Below the pieces are notes generated by a model. It was not told the origin of the DNA. It worked only from the letters and a program-made list of their open reading frames with translations, and searched no databases. DNA of 64,000 bases, from positions 1,116,001 through 1,180,000 of the forward strand of contig JAOTON010001129.1 of assembly GCA_034440635.1 (NCBI GenBank), given 5' to 3'. The stretch is from Lepas anatifera (taxonomy: Eukaryota > Arthropoda > Thecostraca > Lepadidae). The number at the start of each line of letters is the position of its first letter. Position 1 is the first letter of the stretch. Shown piece after piece: positions 21,593-33,395 of the stretch. The translations under genes were made by a program, and so were the position numbers.

Positions 21593-22270
21593 GGGTCTCT
21601 AGTACTCCTCTACAAAGAAGATGCAAGGGGACAGATAGGTCAAATTATGACTCAGCCGATCACACAAATGCCGCGAATTGAACTATCATTACTTATAGGT
21701 TCGAAAATATTTTGCGAGAGCAGAGGGAGTAGGACCCGGGCTGACCCCCAGGTTCTCTCGATTTCCAAATCAGGGGGGTCCTGACCCCCAAACCCCCGGG
21801 ATCTCCACCCATGCTCAGGAGCGTCGCAATTAAACTTTTTCTGGACGGACCTATTAGTAAGGACCCCGGACTTACGATGACCGTTGGGGGCGACAGTTTT
21901 TATCATATTGGCTGTCTTTTGTATTTGAAAACCTTAACTGCGTCTCAATCCGCGAGCAGACATTTACATAGGTCCCTGCAGATAAAAGGGACATAATGCA
22001 CAAGACCTAAGCAAGCCCTGAAATGTTACGGTGACATCCCTGTCATCTTGATTTGCAAGTCAAAAGGGGGAAGCGACCCCCGCTTTCGACGCTTATGGGT
22101 ATCTTTTTTGGTTTGGTTGTTGTTGATACCGTTTCAAATTAGGGCACACTCAACGCCTTTCGAAAGTCCACGGGTCGGATGCCTTGCCCAACACTCATTG
22201 TCAATAACAACGTCACGAGCCGGACTGTACGTTCCGTGAGTGAGTCACGGTGACTTCCTTCCCTCCCCAG
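21593..22270. other. Intron or upstream sequence before Wnt exon 2
   Basis: No exon was recognised. It ends in a strong pyrimidine tract and AG (GACTTCCTTCCCTCCCCAG) at 22270. A frame at 22048-22239 begins with a hydrophobic signal-peptide-like stretch but cannot be joined in phase by a good donor. Confidence 0.4.
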
Positions 22271-22479
22271 ATTCAGCTCAGCTCTGCTCAGCTGCAGTCA
22301 GATGAGAGGCCTGGCGCGGCGTCAGCGCGCATTCTGCCGTCGGAATCGTGACCTCCTGCCCTCTCTGCTGGAGGGCATGCGCCGCGGCACCGCCGCCTGC
22401 CGCCGCCGCTTCCAGCGCGAGCGCTGGAACTGCCACGCGCTCGGACAGCACCTGGAGTTTGGTCACGTTCAGGTCAAAG
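22271..22479 (+). CDS. Wnt: Wnt ligand, coding exon 2 (N-terminal domain)
   Basis: The exon is bounded by CCCTCCCCAG before 22271 and AAAG|GTCGGTG after 22479. It begins with the last base of a split codon and ends with the first base of a Gly codon. It encodes CSQMRGLARRQRAFCRRN, with the Wnt spacing from the first conserved Cys to (G)L, then Q, then C. Next come LLPSLLEGMRRG, ACRRRFQRERWNC, the family hallmark (C)xxQFxxxRWNC, and LEFGHVQVKG. Wnt proteins are secreted lipid-modified glycoproteins that bind Frizzled. The preceding exon with the signal peptide is not identified. LLPSLxEG resembles Wnt16, while RRQRxxCRR resembles Wnt9. Confidence 0.9.
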
Positions 22480-22480
22480 G

Positions 22481-22790
22481 TCGGTGAAACTCTATGGATC
22501 ACGTGTGGTTAAACGCAAGTGCCAGTTATGAGGCAAATAGAGAACTATAACAGCCCCTTTTAGAGCAAGGGTTAGTCCGTGGTGTGACGTCACTCGAGCG
22601 AAACATATTTTTTCCACCACTGGGTCTATCGAAAATATTCCTAAGATGTTATGCTCGTTTCCAAAGATAAGAGAACACAACGAATTAAATCAGTTATCAG
22701 TTATTTCGGCTCATTCCTGTATTGCGCATCACATACACATACGTTCATTCACGCTCCATTCATTCTTGGGATTTCCGATGACCTTAAATA
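22481..22790. other. Wnt: Intronic, no feature recognised
   Basis: Contains one more GTGTGACGTCACTCGAGCG phrase (about 22579-22597) like the loop of repeat family C, but not the rest of that repeat. Confidence 0.4.
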
Positions 22791-22794
22791 ACCC

Positions 22795-24175
22795 CGGTCT
22801 GCGACCTGGGCTAACGCCCAGCAGCGCAGGAGAGCCGCATGACAATGTGCTGAAAGCAAACCATATTCTGTTCCATATCTCTTCATAAGCCTGTAGGTCA
22901 GTGTTATCATTCTTTTCTTTGAAATAACTAATAAATAGCTCGCAGTCAACCCCGGCTTCGAACCGGGCACCCCTGATCACGAGACTGGACCTCTAACCAG
23001 AACCACTAGACCACTGCTCCACACTGTACCGACTGCCACTAGTCCTACAACTGTGACCCATCAGGAGGTCACTGGTCCGTATCACTCAATCAAAACGATG
23101 CCGTGATCGTGGTGGCGGGTGCTGTGTTCGTACAGAAAAGGCATGGTATAAAGCTGCTTCTAGAAGACGAATCAAACATTATATTGGCTTAGAATTACCT
23201 GCATCGGCGACCCAGGACCCTAAGCTAGCTTCATGTCAGATTTCATTCACTTCCATTCATTTTAAGGACTTGAAACCATGGTGAGAAGCAAACATGTTCC
23301 GAGAAATTTAGCTCCTTGAAATACCCTTTCGGACGAGTTACTCGAAAGCCGTTGGAGATAAATGGGTAGTGTAAATAAATGAAATGATTGCAATTAATTT
23401 CCCTATTCAGCCATGTCAATTCTGAGCTTGTGAATGGCATGTGCTCGGAACCGAGAAGCTAAAATAAAAGGTTTTCTACTACAGTTATATTTATACCTAT
23501 AAAACAATGAATTTCAATATCACGATATTCATCTCCAAATATTATCAGGCGGAAGCAATGTTCGTTCATTATTTGAAATGAAAAGTCAAATCGGCGCTTT
23601 AGATCGCGAGATATCAAGATTTAAATGAAATGAGCAACAATGCAGTCCTCCGGAAGAATGGCAAAAACTAGGTCAGAATTTTACGTTTTCCACTGGGAAC
23701 TATGCCTAAGCACCAGAAAATTGACCTAGCTGCCTCCAGGTGGCTGTCTTTAAAGTAACTGAAGCGTGCCTTTTAACATTTCGAGCTTATAAGTCGGCCG
23801 TCAAATTTTAATAGCTTTTCTGTTTGTATTAGAAACACTGCGTTTTGGCGTAATAAATATTGTAAGACAAATTCGATTTCTTTCTTAGATGGCCCTGTTG
23901 CTTATTCAAAAGGAGGCAAATCTCAAGTTCGTGGCTTAAAAATAAAAATGAGACAAATGCAAAATTGAAAAAAATTCCAAAATTTCTCAAAAACTATATT
24001 GAATTTAGATTTGAGGGCCTTAGTTTGGGGCGTCTAATGTAAAAGGGTATCACCCTACACAATTGCAGAGCCCTGGCATCAACTGTCAGAACCGCCAAGC
24101 GACCAGAATAGATCCTCTTGAAAAATCTCAATCCGCTTCGCTCCATGGATTTCGTCATGCAGCTCTGACATATCC
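22795..24175. repeat. 1.3-1.4 kb repeat family E, copy 1, with tRNA-like segment
   Basis: Starts CCCCGGTCTGCGACCTGGG and CGCAGGAGAGCCGCATGACA and ends near GATTTCGTCATGCAGCTCTGACAT. It is collinear with 55390-56770 over its full length and with 54070-55388 over most of it. At about 22950-23020 the minus strand reads as a tRNA-like segment with A-box and GGTTCGAAGCC B-box. There are no long open frames. Confidence 0.8.
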
Positions 24176-25690
24176 TGACCCATCTGACCAAAATGAATCC
24201 TATTGAAGGAATAGCAGTCAGCAGAGCGAAATCGAGGTAGTTCATTGGACGCATTTTCTTCATCCTGCGACGAAAGCAAACGAGAGAAAATGCTGAGATG
24301 GTCTGTCGAGTGCCCCTTGGGGGGATTTCCCTTCCAGGTAGGCCCATCTAGTGGCACACGTCATCAGGTCTGATACATTGGACACATTCTCCGATGGAAA
24401 CCGTCTCTACTAATACTGGAACATCGATTAACAGAGCCAGTGCTGAGAGACCAGCAGAAACAAGTGCTTGTCATCAGGTCAAATCGGGGCACACCACCAC
24501 TAAAAGTTCACAGCGAGAGACCGGCAGCACTCAGGCGCCGAGGCTTGCCACCAGCGGTCACTTGAATGGTCTGACTCGACTGGAAACATTACCAAGATTC
24601 TACACGTAGAAGTTTACCATACTCTCACGTAGATCATTATATACAATCAGACATTACACCACCAACTACAGTTCATTCTCACTCGCTTGCCCGGCCTCGA
24701 AAGTCTGGAACCAGTTTCTTATGTGACCTTCGACCTTGTCCTTGACTTTGATGTGGGTTTACCTTGACATATAGTAGACGAACTTGTGCGATATATGAAT
24801 TCTCTCAAGTATGGCCGAGTAGCGCTTTCCGGCGGTGAAATTTTCTCAGGTTACCTTGGAAAAATATGTAGGGGGATTTTAGGACCCCTCCACTGCGAGT
24901 GTTAAGTATTGAAACTGACCTTTTCTAACTTAACGTCATGACAACATGCTTTTATATTCAACTGTGGAGCACAAGTTCTCTCTTGTCATATCACTTTTGC
25001 AGCTGACTTATACGGCAATGGTTTTACTACCACAATTGGTGCTCTCACAATTAAAATCATTGCCGTCTTTGTGATACGCGGAAACGTGGGCGATGACTGT
25101 ACCTGTTGGTAGGTCTGAAGCGTCTTCCGATCCCGCCGATACTCAATTCAGCTTATGATTAACTTCAGCAATTCAGCTTATGTTTAGGGGAGTGTGGGGC
25201 GATGGGGAGCTATATTTCAGCCAAGCTTCATTGGCCCAAGTCAATATTTTCAAGGTCAAACGAGGTCGTAAAGAAAAATCTAGGGCGTGCTGGAGACCTT
25301 TTGGGAAATGCCGTGATGATGCAAAAAAACGTCGATACACTGAAAACGAACAAAACATTCAAGGTCACCGACCTATGAAATAACAACCTGACATATTCCC
25401 AATAATGTATGTATGTATGTACCAACAACATAACTGACACTATAGCAGCCATTGTGCGTGAAATGACGATATGACCTTAAAAACAAGCTTTGACCTTGAC
25501 ACTGAGTATCTTTAACTATCAAGTCATAGCATAGCATACGTCATACTGAATAATGCCAAATGACCGGAGCACTGGGGTCCACGAACTTGACATGTGACCT
25601 TGACCTTGAACTTCATGTGAGGTGAAGTTGACATATAATCTCGATTACATGACGTTATTACGTCACCAGTCGGACTAAAGTCCAGATGAA
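24176..25690. other. Intronic, diverged AGGTCA-rich repeats
   Basis: No gene was recognised. Stretches at 24715-24905 and 25465-25640 are dense in TGACCT/AGGTCA half-sites (for example TGACCTTGACCTTGAAC at about 25592) and resemble the 28.8-29.8 kb repeats. A GTAT microsatellite lies at 25405-25420. Confidence 0.5.
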
Positions 25691-25784
25691 CTAGTGCGAC
25701 CCCGTAATTGCGATGGTCTCAAAATATAGGTCTGACTTCGAGAGCCTATCTACGTAGTAATTACCCAGGGGGTGGACATGAGCT

Positions 25785-26090
25785 ATTTCTCTAGAAGTTT
25801 GGGGATTTTTGAAAGTTCCATTTCTGGTTCTTAGAGACTTTTTCCAGAAAAATTTAGCATGTAATCCAATGGGACTTCTTGCAGGGGTTTGGGGCACGGG
25901 CCAGTGGGAAAATATAAGTAGTGCTTAAGGATATATTTTTGTTTTTTTGTATGTAGAATTGATCAGGCTATCTTCTAGGTACATTATTAAGTACCTGACA
26001 TGCTTTTATATCAGGTAAAATCCACGATGAATTTCATGATAATTCCCTCAGAATCTCGTTTCGAACCTGGCGCAGTTATTTCAAACCCAA
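25785..26090 (+). repeat. Dispersed repeat family D, copy 1
   Basis: Collinear with 51800-52110. Shared phrases include GGTTCCATTTCTGG, GCAGGGGTTTGGGGCACGG, CAGTGGGAAAATATAAGT and AATCCACGATGAATTTCAT, then a TCGTTTCGAACCT phrase that resembles a polymerase III B-box. No coding capacity. Confidence 0.8.
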
Positions 26091-28795
26091 ATAAGAATAA
26101 TTGTTATTCGGCCGGAAGAAATATATCCGCCACTGTTCTGGAAGAATTACGGCGCTGGTTACGTGTTCGATATAAACGAGCCGGGAATAAAATTAGAAAA
26201 CCCAGCTTGTAATTAATATATTCATACAGGTATCTATCTTTAAATGAGTTTAGGGAACATCCATCAAAGGAATATCAGATTTGTGGACAAGTGTACACAT
26301 GCATGCCAGTAAGAACGTTTATTTCTAGGTAGGTATGGGTCTGTTGAGCTTTGGGGAGAACACATTTTAGGTCATGAACTGTACATGGATTAGAATGTGT
26401 GATAATGGATTACTATGTTCCTGATGTTTTAAGTTTAAGGAGGACTCTTAAGATCCATTGATCATGATTGTGTGGACATACCAAGATAATAATTAGGGCA
26501 CGGTACCTACTAGGCCAAGAGCAACATTAGCTATTTCCATCTGTATAGATTGACCAGAAGGTGGGATTGTTAGGCTGTTTATTATATGCTGTCGTTATTT
26601 TATAAATTGGGTAAACTGTTCCAGTCTTGTGAATCTGTGTAAATATGTTGAATTGTATCATGGGTGTGAAATTGAGATAGAGTTCTATAAACATATTTGG
26701 CACTTATTACATATTTCATTTCAAATGAAGCTTTATTGAATTCCTGACAATTTAATGTTAAAAAAGATCCTGGGACCGTACGTGGCGGATCCAAGGCATT
26801 TCCCGAAAAGTGAAATATGTTTTTCCCAAAGTTTTGACCTCCTTTTTCCTCCACTCCTTTTATTTATAAGCATATTTTGTCTTCAACTTAATTCAAACAG
26901 AACCAGTTAATTTCAGTGTAAATACTGTGCCTCGGACCGGAAAAATTATCTTGAGTGCATATTTTTCATCTCGTTAAGTTTTTTTTGCTTTTCGCCTCAA
27001 ATACCCAAAATTCTACCAGCAAGTGATATTGTAGAGCAGCTTTAACAGCCTGACATTTTTTGTTTGTTTTTTTTTGCTTTTTGACTTTTGCCTTTGGTTT
27101 GCCCCTCCCAAACCGGCCGGCTAGATCCGCCATGGGACCCTACAGACCCTTTTTATACCCACAGGTATCCTGTTTGTCTAACAATGACAAATTGATAGGT
27201 CTAAATCCTAAGCTATGGCAACTTGTTGCTTATACCATAATAGTAAGGTTTTCTTTCTACATGCATGCTCTGCAGCACCATGTATGGAATGTGATACTGA
27301 GGAGCTTTCACTTCTGTTTTAATGACAGAATATACTTGTAATATGTCTGGTATTATTTTGGATCGAAATTGTGAAATAGACTGCATACTGCTTATACTAC
27401 ATAGGTACCATTGCCAGCACTGGACTGCTAAACTAATTCCTTCATTTTTTTCAGAACAAACAAAGAGCCCATAATTTGTTATTCCTATTAATGTTTTTAG
27501 CATGCTATGACTCATTTATTAAACAAATATATACATTATGTATACTGACACCCTATGTACACTCCAACGGTTGTGAGTGGCTGCCTCTGCTATGGCATTG
27601 TTATTATAGCTGCTACTAATGATATGATAACTGCTATATTTGTACTCCTGATGCCAGGAAAACAAATTGCTGTATTTACCTGCTGCTGGCATTTCATTGA
27701 TCCATCAGCCGATGGATCTTGTATTCTTATGCCCTTTTCACTTCCCCTCCCTCCTTGTTTCACCCTAACAGTTGCACCCACACGTTTCCCCAGCCGCCGC
27801 CGTGCTCGTGCACTCTATTGTAATACAATGTTGCAAACGTGCATGGTGCCCGATCCGGTCACCCGAATCCACGAGACATTTGAGCTCGACAATTAGGTGT
27901 GCCATCTGCACGCGTGGACCGTCGGCCTCCTACCCTCCGTCCGTGGCTCGCTCGTCCGTTGCGCTGCCCCTCCCCCTTGCCTTACATGCCCGTTGCTTTG
28001 CGCCCGTCTTCTCGGGGCCCGCTCACCCCGGCATATCTGAAATAACCTTCCAATTTTTTGTTTTCGTTTCTGTGGCAATTTTTCCCCTCTGAAATGTATT
28101 GTGTTTGGGATGTTTCTTTTTTTTTGGGGGGGGGGGGTACCTGAATACATGTATGAAAGTACTGTATTTTATTGTTGAAAGTTCTATTTCTGCTGACTTT
28201 CAAGTTTCATCTCAAAATCCGTCTATATGTCAGTGGTGCTTAAATATGATTCATATATTTTTAGATGCACGGTTTGCCACAATTTGATCCAGGGGTGTAA
28301 CTGCGAAAATTTTAGGGTGCTTTTTCCTAGCCGACACATAAGATTTTACGGGCAGTGTTGATTAAAAAAGTTAAAAGAGTAAAAAACGTTATAAACCTTA
28401 AAATTTTGTCGAAACCTCTATAAATACTTTTTTCTTGATTTATTTGCACTCCACACTTCCCCCTCAGGCCGAAAAATACTTTGGCCCTCTGGTTTGAGCG
28501 TCTGAAGGAGCATGACCCTAGTTCCCCCCTGATCCGCCAGTGACTGGACATACACCCAGAAAATCATGGTAGCGGCCACAATCCTAACTTTCGGACTATG
28601 GGGGCAGTGCTCACCATTTTCCAGCCGTTCCCGTACCTTGTTTTCAGCAACAAATCAAGCGATAAGCCGAGTCATCTTTGGTCCCACCAACGTCGACGAC
28701 CCTTTCCCACAACTTCAAAATAGTTCCTGCGCCTATGCTGTAAGCTTCTTGCTCATCAAAGGTTAAAGCTCGAAAAGCAGCAAACGGAAAAAAAC
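26091..28795. other. Intronic, no gene recognised
   Basis: Mostly A/T-rich sequence with scattered short frames. MITE-end-like phrases around GGATCC or GATCCGCC occur near 26785, 27125 and 28532. A run of G at 28124-28137 follows a T run. No exon or domain was found. Confidence 0.45.
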
Positions 28796-28799
28796 AAAA

Positions 28800-29830
28800 A
28801 TGATCTGACCTCAGGTCAGGTCAAGGTCACTTTTTAACATAGCATAGTCAATATGCATATCAATGAACTCGCAGTAGCAATCTGAACGCAATAATATTAA
28901 AATAAAAGATTTTTCATCATTTCGAAGTTATTGACCTAAGCCTGAAAACTGCTTAAATCGCCCCATATGACTTCTCAGAGGTCACATGTAAAACATTGCA
29001 GCATGAACCTAGAAAGGGGCCCAGGATACTACGGTTAGGATAATATGCAGTTATTCTCAGCTGTATCTACACAAATACTGCCCAATTTCTGTTTTCCCCT
29101 TTATTTCCAATGGAGAGGTCATGGTCCATACTTGACCTTAGGTCATCGATATGAAAAAATCCCGGAATATATGCTGTAGCACTCGGTGGGGCCATTATGT
29201 GGTATACGTTTCAATCCCATATATGTACTTGTTTCTTACGTATGCCACCTTAAACCTTTTTTTAGGTGAGGTCACTTGACCTGTAATGGTGAACTGACCT
29301 TAATGATACAACCGTAAAATTTTGAGAAAAGTTGCAAAATTGATCGAGAAGGCGTGCCGAGTACGGCGGCGCTTCGCGCCGCCATTTTTTCGTGGTGCCG
29401 GAAAAACCATAGGGGGTAATCAAACACCCCCCGCCAGGGCGATAGTTAATAGCCAAACAGGTCGAAAACTGTGTTAAGCTAGAGCCATAATTTAGGCGAA
29501 TCCTCTCGTTACGGCGAATCAATTTATGTATGGTATAAACATGCTGTGTCAAAATCTAAGAATGACCAAACCAAAGGTCAGGTCAAGAGCGTTATCTGGT
29601 CTGACATAATCGATATGCATACCAATCGACTCGTAATGACAATTTAAGCAAAATGGGACTAACGTGAAATCTCTATCATCATTTCTTGCCAAGTTGTCCT
29701 GCAAGTTGTCCGGGTTTCCTGCGAGCCCATGTCTAAAAAGGCTTAAATGGTCACGAATGACCTTATAGAGGTCACAGATCAAACATGTCAAGTTGGACCT
29801 TTGGGGTGGTCCAATATACTTATACTATGT
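28800..29830. repeat. Two diverged copies of an AGGTCA-rich repeat, one with GC hairpin end
   Basis: The block from about 28800 (GACCTCAGGTCAGGTCAAGGTCAC) to 29040 and the block from about 29565 to 29830 share order: AGGTCAGGTCAA, then ATATGCATA(T/C)CAAT, then CTTAAATGG/CGCCCCAT, then GAGGTCACA, then a GGTCC phrase. At 29362-29380 a perfect hairpin GGCGGCGCTTCGCGCCGCC and GCCGGAAAAACC match the left end of the 13.4-kb TIR element in inverted orientation. Confidence 0.6.
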
Positions 29831-32050
29831 GAACAGGAATCTACTTTAACCCTTTTTCTACTGGAGGTATTTTAATCCCTCGCCCTACCAGAGGATCAAT
29901 TTGACCTCCCAACGCTTGAAAACTAAGAAAGGTGGAAAAACGCGGTAAAGCTTAGCGTGTTGCCCGAGACCTGAACTCTCCGACGGTGTAAAATTATTTT
30001 TACCCTAGGTTAACTAGTGACCTTGTGATGTCACAAAATGGTAAATTGTGACACATTTAGAAAATTCCTTATAATTCAGGAATCAATGGGCCTGGAATAA
30101 AGCCCGAGGTGTCAATGTGTTTGTATTGATGCAAGGAATTCAACAAAATGCGGCATTGGCTTGTAAGGTCACACGTGACCTTGACGTAGGTCCATCATGA
30201 TCAAAGTCAGGTCGCATACCATTTGAACCCTTGGGTGATGCTCGTCACTATGATGCCAAATTCATTGCTGCATCTTGTCCCGTTTATGAGAATTCAACAG
30301 CTTCTAAAACTCACCTGCTTCTAAAATTCGCCAACAGCTTCTAAAACGGTAACCTTTGCTGACCTTTGGGGAGCCCTGGTGCCTTCGTTATGGACTTGAC
30401 CTTAAAATAGATCACATATTACAGATTTCCTTTTCAGGAACGTTCGAATGCTGTTTAGAAACATGATCTAACTATTCTGGAAGCCGAGCAACGCCCAGTT
30501 TTTCAGGCTTATTTCTAGGGCCAAAATTGTCTTGCATGGGCTTAGAAATAACGTCATAACTCGATGACCCAACATGACATTGACTTGAAACTTTGTCAAG
30601 ACGTTTCAAATTAATTTTTATACAATCTCCACGCAGCATTGGGCTAAACTAGTCTGTTTTTGTGTGTCATCGTGAAGAGGAAGAGGAAGAGCAGAGTGTG
30701 GGATGTCACGGGCACGTCGAACCCGACGAAAACTGGCTGTTTCCAGCCTCCGCAGATCGAACGCACCTTCAAATGCAGGAATCAAGGATAATGGCAATAT
30801 GTATCTGTATATTTTACAGCTTCAACAGGCACCGACACCCAATTAGTAATGCAGTCATGTTACATACAACAGCGCAGTCCAACGATTATTCAAATAACAT
30901 GGGTATACCACAAACACATGCACACATGTACTAGCACGCATTAAGTAAAAACTACTAAAAAGCTGTTTCGGAAATGTGCTGATATGCTTAACCCTCACCC
31001 CATCGGGGGGCATCGGTGCCCCCACCCCCCCGAAGGTTTTCTCGAACAACTACTACCACATTAATAGGCTTCAAGGGCTTCAATTGGCCAAGGTGCCACA
31101 TTCCCTTTAATGAAGTTCGGTGGTGCAATTTAAGTTCAAGCGCCGATTCCCCAGTCGTATCTCACGAATAAAAATACATTCGCTTATCGTTACAGTGTTG
31201 CCACACCGTTTTGTCTTCTCCCCGGTTACAATACTTTCCTCACAGCACTTAAGTCACGAAATTAGAACGGCGTTGCATAAACCAGTCGTTGATGGTTCTC
31301 GCTGGTGAATCCCGGCCTGATCGAGCATGGGCAGCAGTATATCGCCACATGACTCTCTCAGACACAGGCTCACAATAGCAAGATAGGAGATATGTTCAGA
31401 TTTCTTGATCCTACAAGACGTCTGAAAAAGAAAATTCATTGGGAAGCACCGGAGACTCCTTGTTTTTGGAATCGTGCCGAAAGAGTTCGTTAAATTTGTA
31501 AAAACATACAAAACTCCAATTTCATCTTCAGCATTAACAACATCTAGGCGGCATGATACGAGCGACTTAAAGTAAGGTCATTCCATGTCAACTCGACACA
31601 CCAAGTGCCAATTTTTACACGGCACTGTAACGGCACCCGTCACATGATTCCGATCCAATGAAGACCTGAACGTACACGGGGCAGAAATCAAAGCCGTCTA
31701 CGCTTCAGCCGCATCGCCAAACAGCCAGACCAGCGCTGTCGGCCGAGTACCGCTGTCCCTCAGGAACAAACAAACGCGTGCCGACACCACACAGGGGGAG
31801 GGACAAGCTGTTGTTCACCAGCAGCACGACCTGGTCCATGCCCGAAAACTTCCGGGAGTGACGCTCGCTGGCTGGACAGTGGCAGATTTTGAAATCACGA
31901 GGGGGCACCGGGTTCACAATTCCATTTTTTCGTTTCCCTGACAAGCCACCGGTTCCGTCTTTAACACTTTCAAGTCCACTCCGGATGCCAGTGCCGCGGT
32001 CCCAGTTTTACGAGCCTGGAGCCGCCACTGGTTAGATAGTCCGCAGCAAG
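29831..32050. other. Intronic, no gene recognised
   Basis: Further scattered AGGTCA-type sequence (30000-30420) and short frames. A minus-strand frame at 31705-31944 is unusually protein-like in composition but matches no family I recognise. CCAAGGTGCCACATTCCCTTTAA at 31087 is a dispersed phrase shared with 7892. Confidence 0.4.
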
Positions 32051-32081
32051 TGTGAATCTCGGCACCTGGCCTAACGTTACC

Positions 32082-32291
32082 ATGGCAACGGCTGTCGAAC
32101 CCACGAGTTCACCTCAGGTCACCGAGCTGTGCCAAAATTCCGTGACCGGCCGGGCGCCGCGCGCAAGCGTTTTCTGTACTCCTATCATGCTATGTGCCGG
32201 GCTTTTGGCCACTGGGTTTTTATTCCTTTTGTGTTTTTCTTTGTGCTTACTTTATTTCGTCGTGTCCCTATATGGCTCTTCCCTATGGTAA
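32082..32291 (+). CDS. Possible small membrane protein or first coding exon, unrecognised
   Basis: A 69-codon frame starts in a good initiation context (ACCATGG). About 30 polar residues are followed by a long hydrophobic stretch (PIMLCAGLLATGFLFLLCF then SLCLLYFVVSLYG) that would form one or two membrane segments. A possible donor GTAACA follows at its end. No family was recognised. It lies within the Wnt intron on the same strand. It may be spurious. Confidence 0.2.
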   Translation: MATAVEPTSSPQVTELCQNSVTGRAPRASVFCTPIMLCAGLLATGFLFLLCFSLCLLYFVVSLYGSSLW

Positions 32292-32589
32292 CATGCCATG
32301 CTTTTGAGGCCAACATAGTGCCCAGAAAGAAAATTGGCTGTTAGCTTAAAGATAAACTGTACCACGAAACCAAAGAGTGCCATTGACCTCTCTCCATAAT
32401 TCACCCACAGCCTTGGATAGTCTGTATTTTTATCACTCTTAAGCTGAATGTTAGAAGTCCTATCGCACACTATGTACGGCGCACACAGGGGGGCAGGCTG
32501 ACTGTTGTCATAGTTTCTGGAACCAATTTCCTGAAGTGTCAGCGTGTTAGCGAATGAGTGTTTTTTGTGTGAAAACGGGCATATACCGC

Positions 32590-33395
32590 CACGAAAGCGG
32601 CGCAGACGGTGATTGACCGCCAGAGCCCAGGGGAAGTTGAGGGTAAGTTTAGGTGTGCGTTGTAAACCTCTGCCGGGAAGGCTCTCCTAGCTATTGTCTT
32701 TTCATTATTCTTTTTGGCACTATTTCCCCCCCTTCAAAACAAACGCGCACGAGCCCCTCGTGCGGTGCAGCGTGGAGAGAGCAGTCCGCACGGAAACAGC
32801 TGTGAGCTACGGAGAGAGAAGCAGCCGTCGCTGACGCAAGCAACGCGTGCCAGGGTCGCTGACCGAGCAGCCCTCCCGACGCGGAGTAGCAAACAGAAAG
32901 CAGGTCAGCTTGTACCCGGAAACGCGTCGGCCAATAGAAAGGCCCCACGGCACCGGCGTGAAAAGCAGGGGTGAAAGCTGCGAGGAGAGGAGGAGAGAGA
33001 GGTGAGAGGAGGAAGGCATTCAAGCAGAGGCCGGCGTTAGGGAAGGAGGTGTGGGACAGAGGACACCATGTGAGGCGGAGTGATTCAGCCGGGGGCCGCC
33101 GTGTTGGGGAGAAGCATTCAGCCAGGGGCCGGCGTGTGGGATGGATAGACTCGAGATTAGGCCCGATTAAAGTCAGATTGATTGAAGACAGAGTGATTCG
33201 GCCAGGAGCACCATGTGAAACAGACAGATTCGGCCAGAGGGCTGGGTGTGATATGGAGAGATCCGGACTTGGGTCTGGGGAGTGAAGAGGGCCCTCTCTT
33301 CTGAGGCGGCGTGTATACAAAATTTGGTCTCGGAGCTTTAAGAGCGTTATAGGAAGCCGACAAGAAAACCCTGGCAGTAACAAGCAAACAAGTGA
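32590..33395 (+). promoter_or_regulatory. CpG-rich GA-rich block ending in a strong splice donor
   Basis: This block is richer in CpG and in GAGAG tracts than its A/T-rich surroundings. It includes a degenerate repeat of about 40 bp (GATTCGGCCAG-GGC-GG-GTGTG, several times at 33080-33260). It ends AACAA|GTGAGT at about 33391. The composition and donor suggest a non-coding first exon and promoter of a transcript on the + strand. The 242-codon minus-strand frame here is Pro/Ser/Leu-rich low complexity and is not called. Confidence 0.3.

Noticed and set aside
22048..22239. Frame starting with a hydrophobic signal-peptide-like stretch just before Wnt exon 2
   Set aside because: Exon 2 needs an incoming phase with two bases of a codon. 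No good donor gives that phase here, and the intron would be under about 100 bases. It may be the missing exon 1 but the sequence does not support it.
31705..31944. 79-codon minus-strand frame with protein-like composition
   Set aside because: No domain recognised, no splice signals of note, and no related copy in the window. Left unannotated as a gene.
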